From Vibrio penaeicida (GTDB lineage Bacteria > Pseudomonadota > Gammaproteobacteria > Enterobacterales > Vibrionaceae), in contig NZ_AP025145.1 of NCBI RefSeq assembly GCF_019977755.1, positions 1,736,001 through 1,800,000 on the forward strand: 64,000 nt of DNA, in the 5' to 3' direction. Numbering within the stretch: position 1 is the stretch's first letter; the number at the start of each line of letters is the position of its first letter. The position numbers and the translations under genes are program-made. Below are positions 63,910 through 64,000 of the stretch, piece by piece. A model generated the notes under the pieces. It saw nothing but the letters and a program-made list of their open reading frames with translations, was not told the DNA's origin and searched no databases.

Positions 63910-64000
63910 ATGAAAGCCATTTGGAAAGGAGGCGTTAACCTAATAAAAGACATAAACCATGTTTATTGGACGCTACTAAAAATAATGGTACCTACTCTCA
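63910..64000 (+). CDS. Probable membrane protein, partial (right edge); nucleoside-recognition-type start
   Basis: Only 30 residues are visible, starting MKAIWKGGVNLIKDINHVYW and continuing LLKIMVPTL. ATG follows GAGGAG with suitable spacing. The start resembles nucleoside-recognition-domain membrane proteins (YjiH/SpmA-like), but the match is too short to be sure. Divergent from the Lrp-type regulator, which may control it. Confidence 0.5.
   Translation, partial: MKAIWKGGVNLIKDINHVYWTLLKIMVPTL

Overview
The window looks like chromosomal DNA of a marine gammaproteobacterium, most likely Vibrio or a close relative. This rests on moderate AT content, the gene families present and close protein resemblance to enteric/Vibrio SstT, GlgX, DsdA/DsdC and Aga proteins; no 16S gene is present, so genus is inference. 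No prophage, integrase, transposase or CRISPR array was seen.

Region 1 (1-9.5 kb): an amino-sugar/glycoside import operon. A ROK-family repressor (minus strand, cut by the left edge) diverges from a CUT1 ABC binding protein, a Gfo/Idh/MocA dehydrogenase, an IolE-like TIM-barrel protein, a ROK sugar kinase, the ABC ATPase, two permeases and an AgaI-like amino-sugar-6-phosphate deaminase/isomerase. No glycoside hydrolase is present, so an oxidative (3-keto) deglycosylation route is a reasonable hypothesis. Region 2 (9.6-18.3 kb): a beta-helix protein without a signal peptide, a RhlE-like DEAD-box helicase, a secreted protein with a lysozyme-superfamily-like core, two PKD and two CBM5/12-type modules, and a secreted metallophosphoesterase. 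Region 3 (18.6-27.9 kb): a nearly complete GalNAc/galactosamine (aga) locus: two tandem DeoR-type regulators, agaZ, agaS, four mannose-family PTS subunits, agaA and agaY, ending in a strong terminator. The agaI-like gene is in region 1 rather than here, which links the two loci. Regulatory DNA of this locus carries short tandem repeats and CTTTC/GAAAG boxes.

Region 4 (28-34.8 kb): a lipoprotein Shewanella-like phosphatase, cobalamin nucleotide-loop/aminopropanol genes (cobC-cbiB-cobD), an ArsR-type regulator with an apparent palindromic operator, divergent NIPSNAP and ABM small proteins, and a cupin. Region 5 (34.9-42.9 kb): dsdC and dsdA (D-serine degradation) separated by a P450, a Yip1-like membrane protein and a methyltransferase; then S4, HAD, LysE and GNAT proteins. 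Region 6 (43-50.6 kb): three large phosphorelay proteins, one of which has lost its phospho-acceptor histidine. Region 7 (51-64 kb): sstT, a Sel1-repeat protein, glgX, a Cache-GGDEF diguanylate cyclase, a CtlX-type amidinohydrolase, an ABC exporter with a structured leader, an outer-membrane barrel, tRNA-Gly(TCC), an Lrp/AsnC regulator and the start of a probable membrane protein at the right edge.
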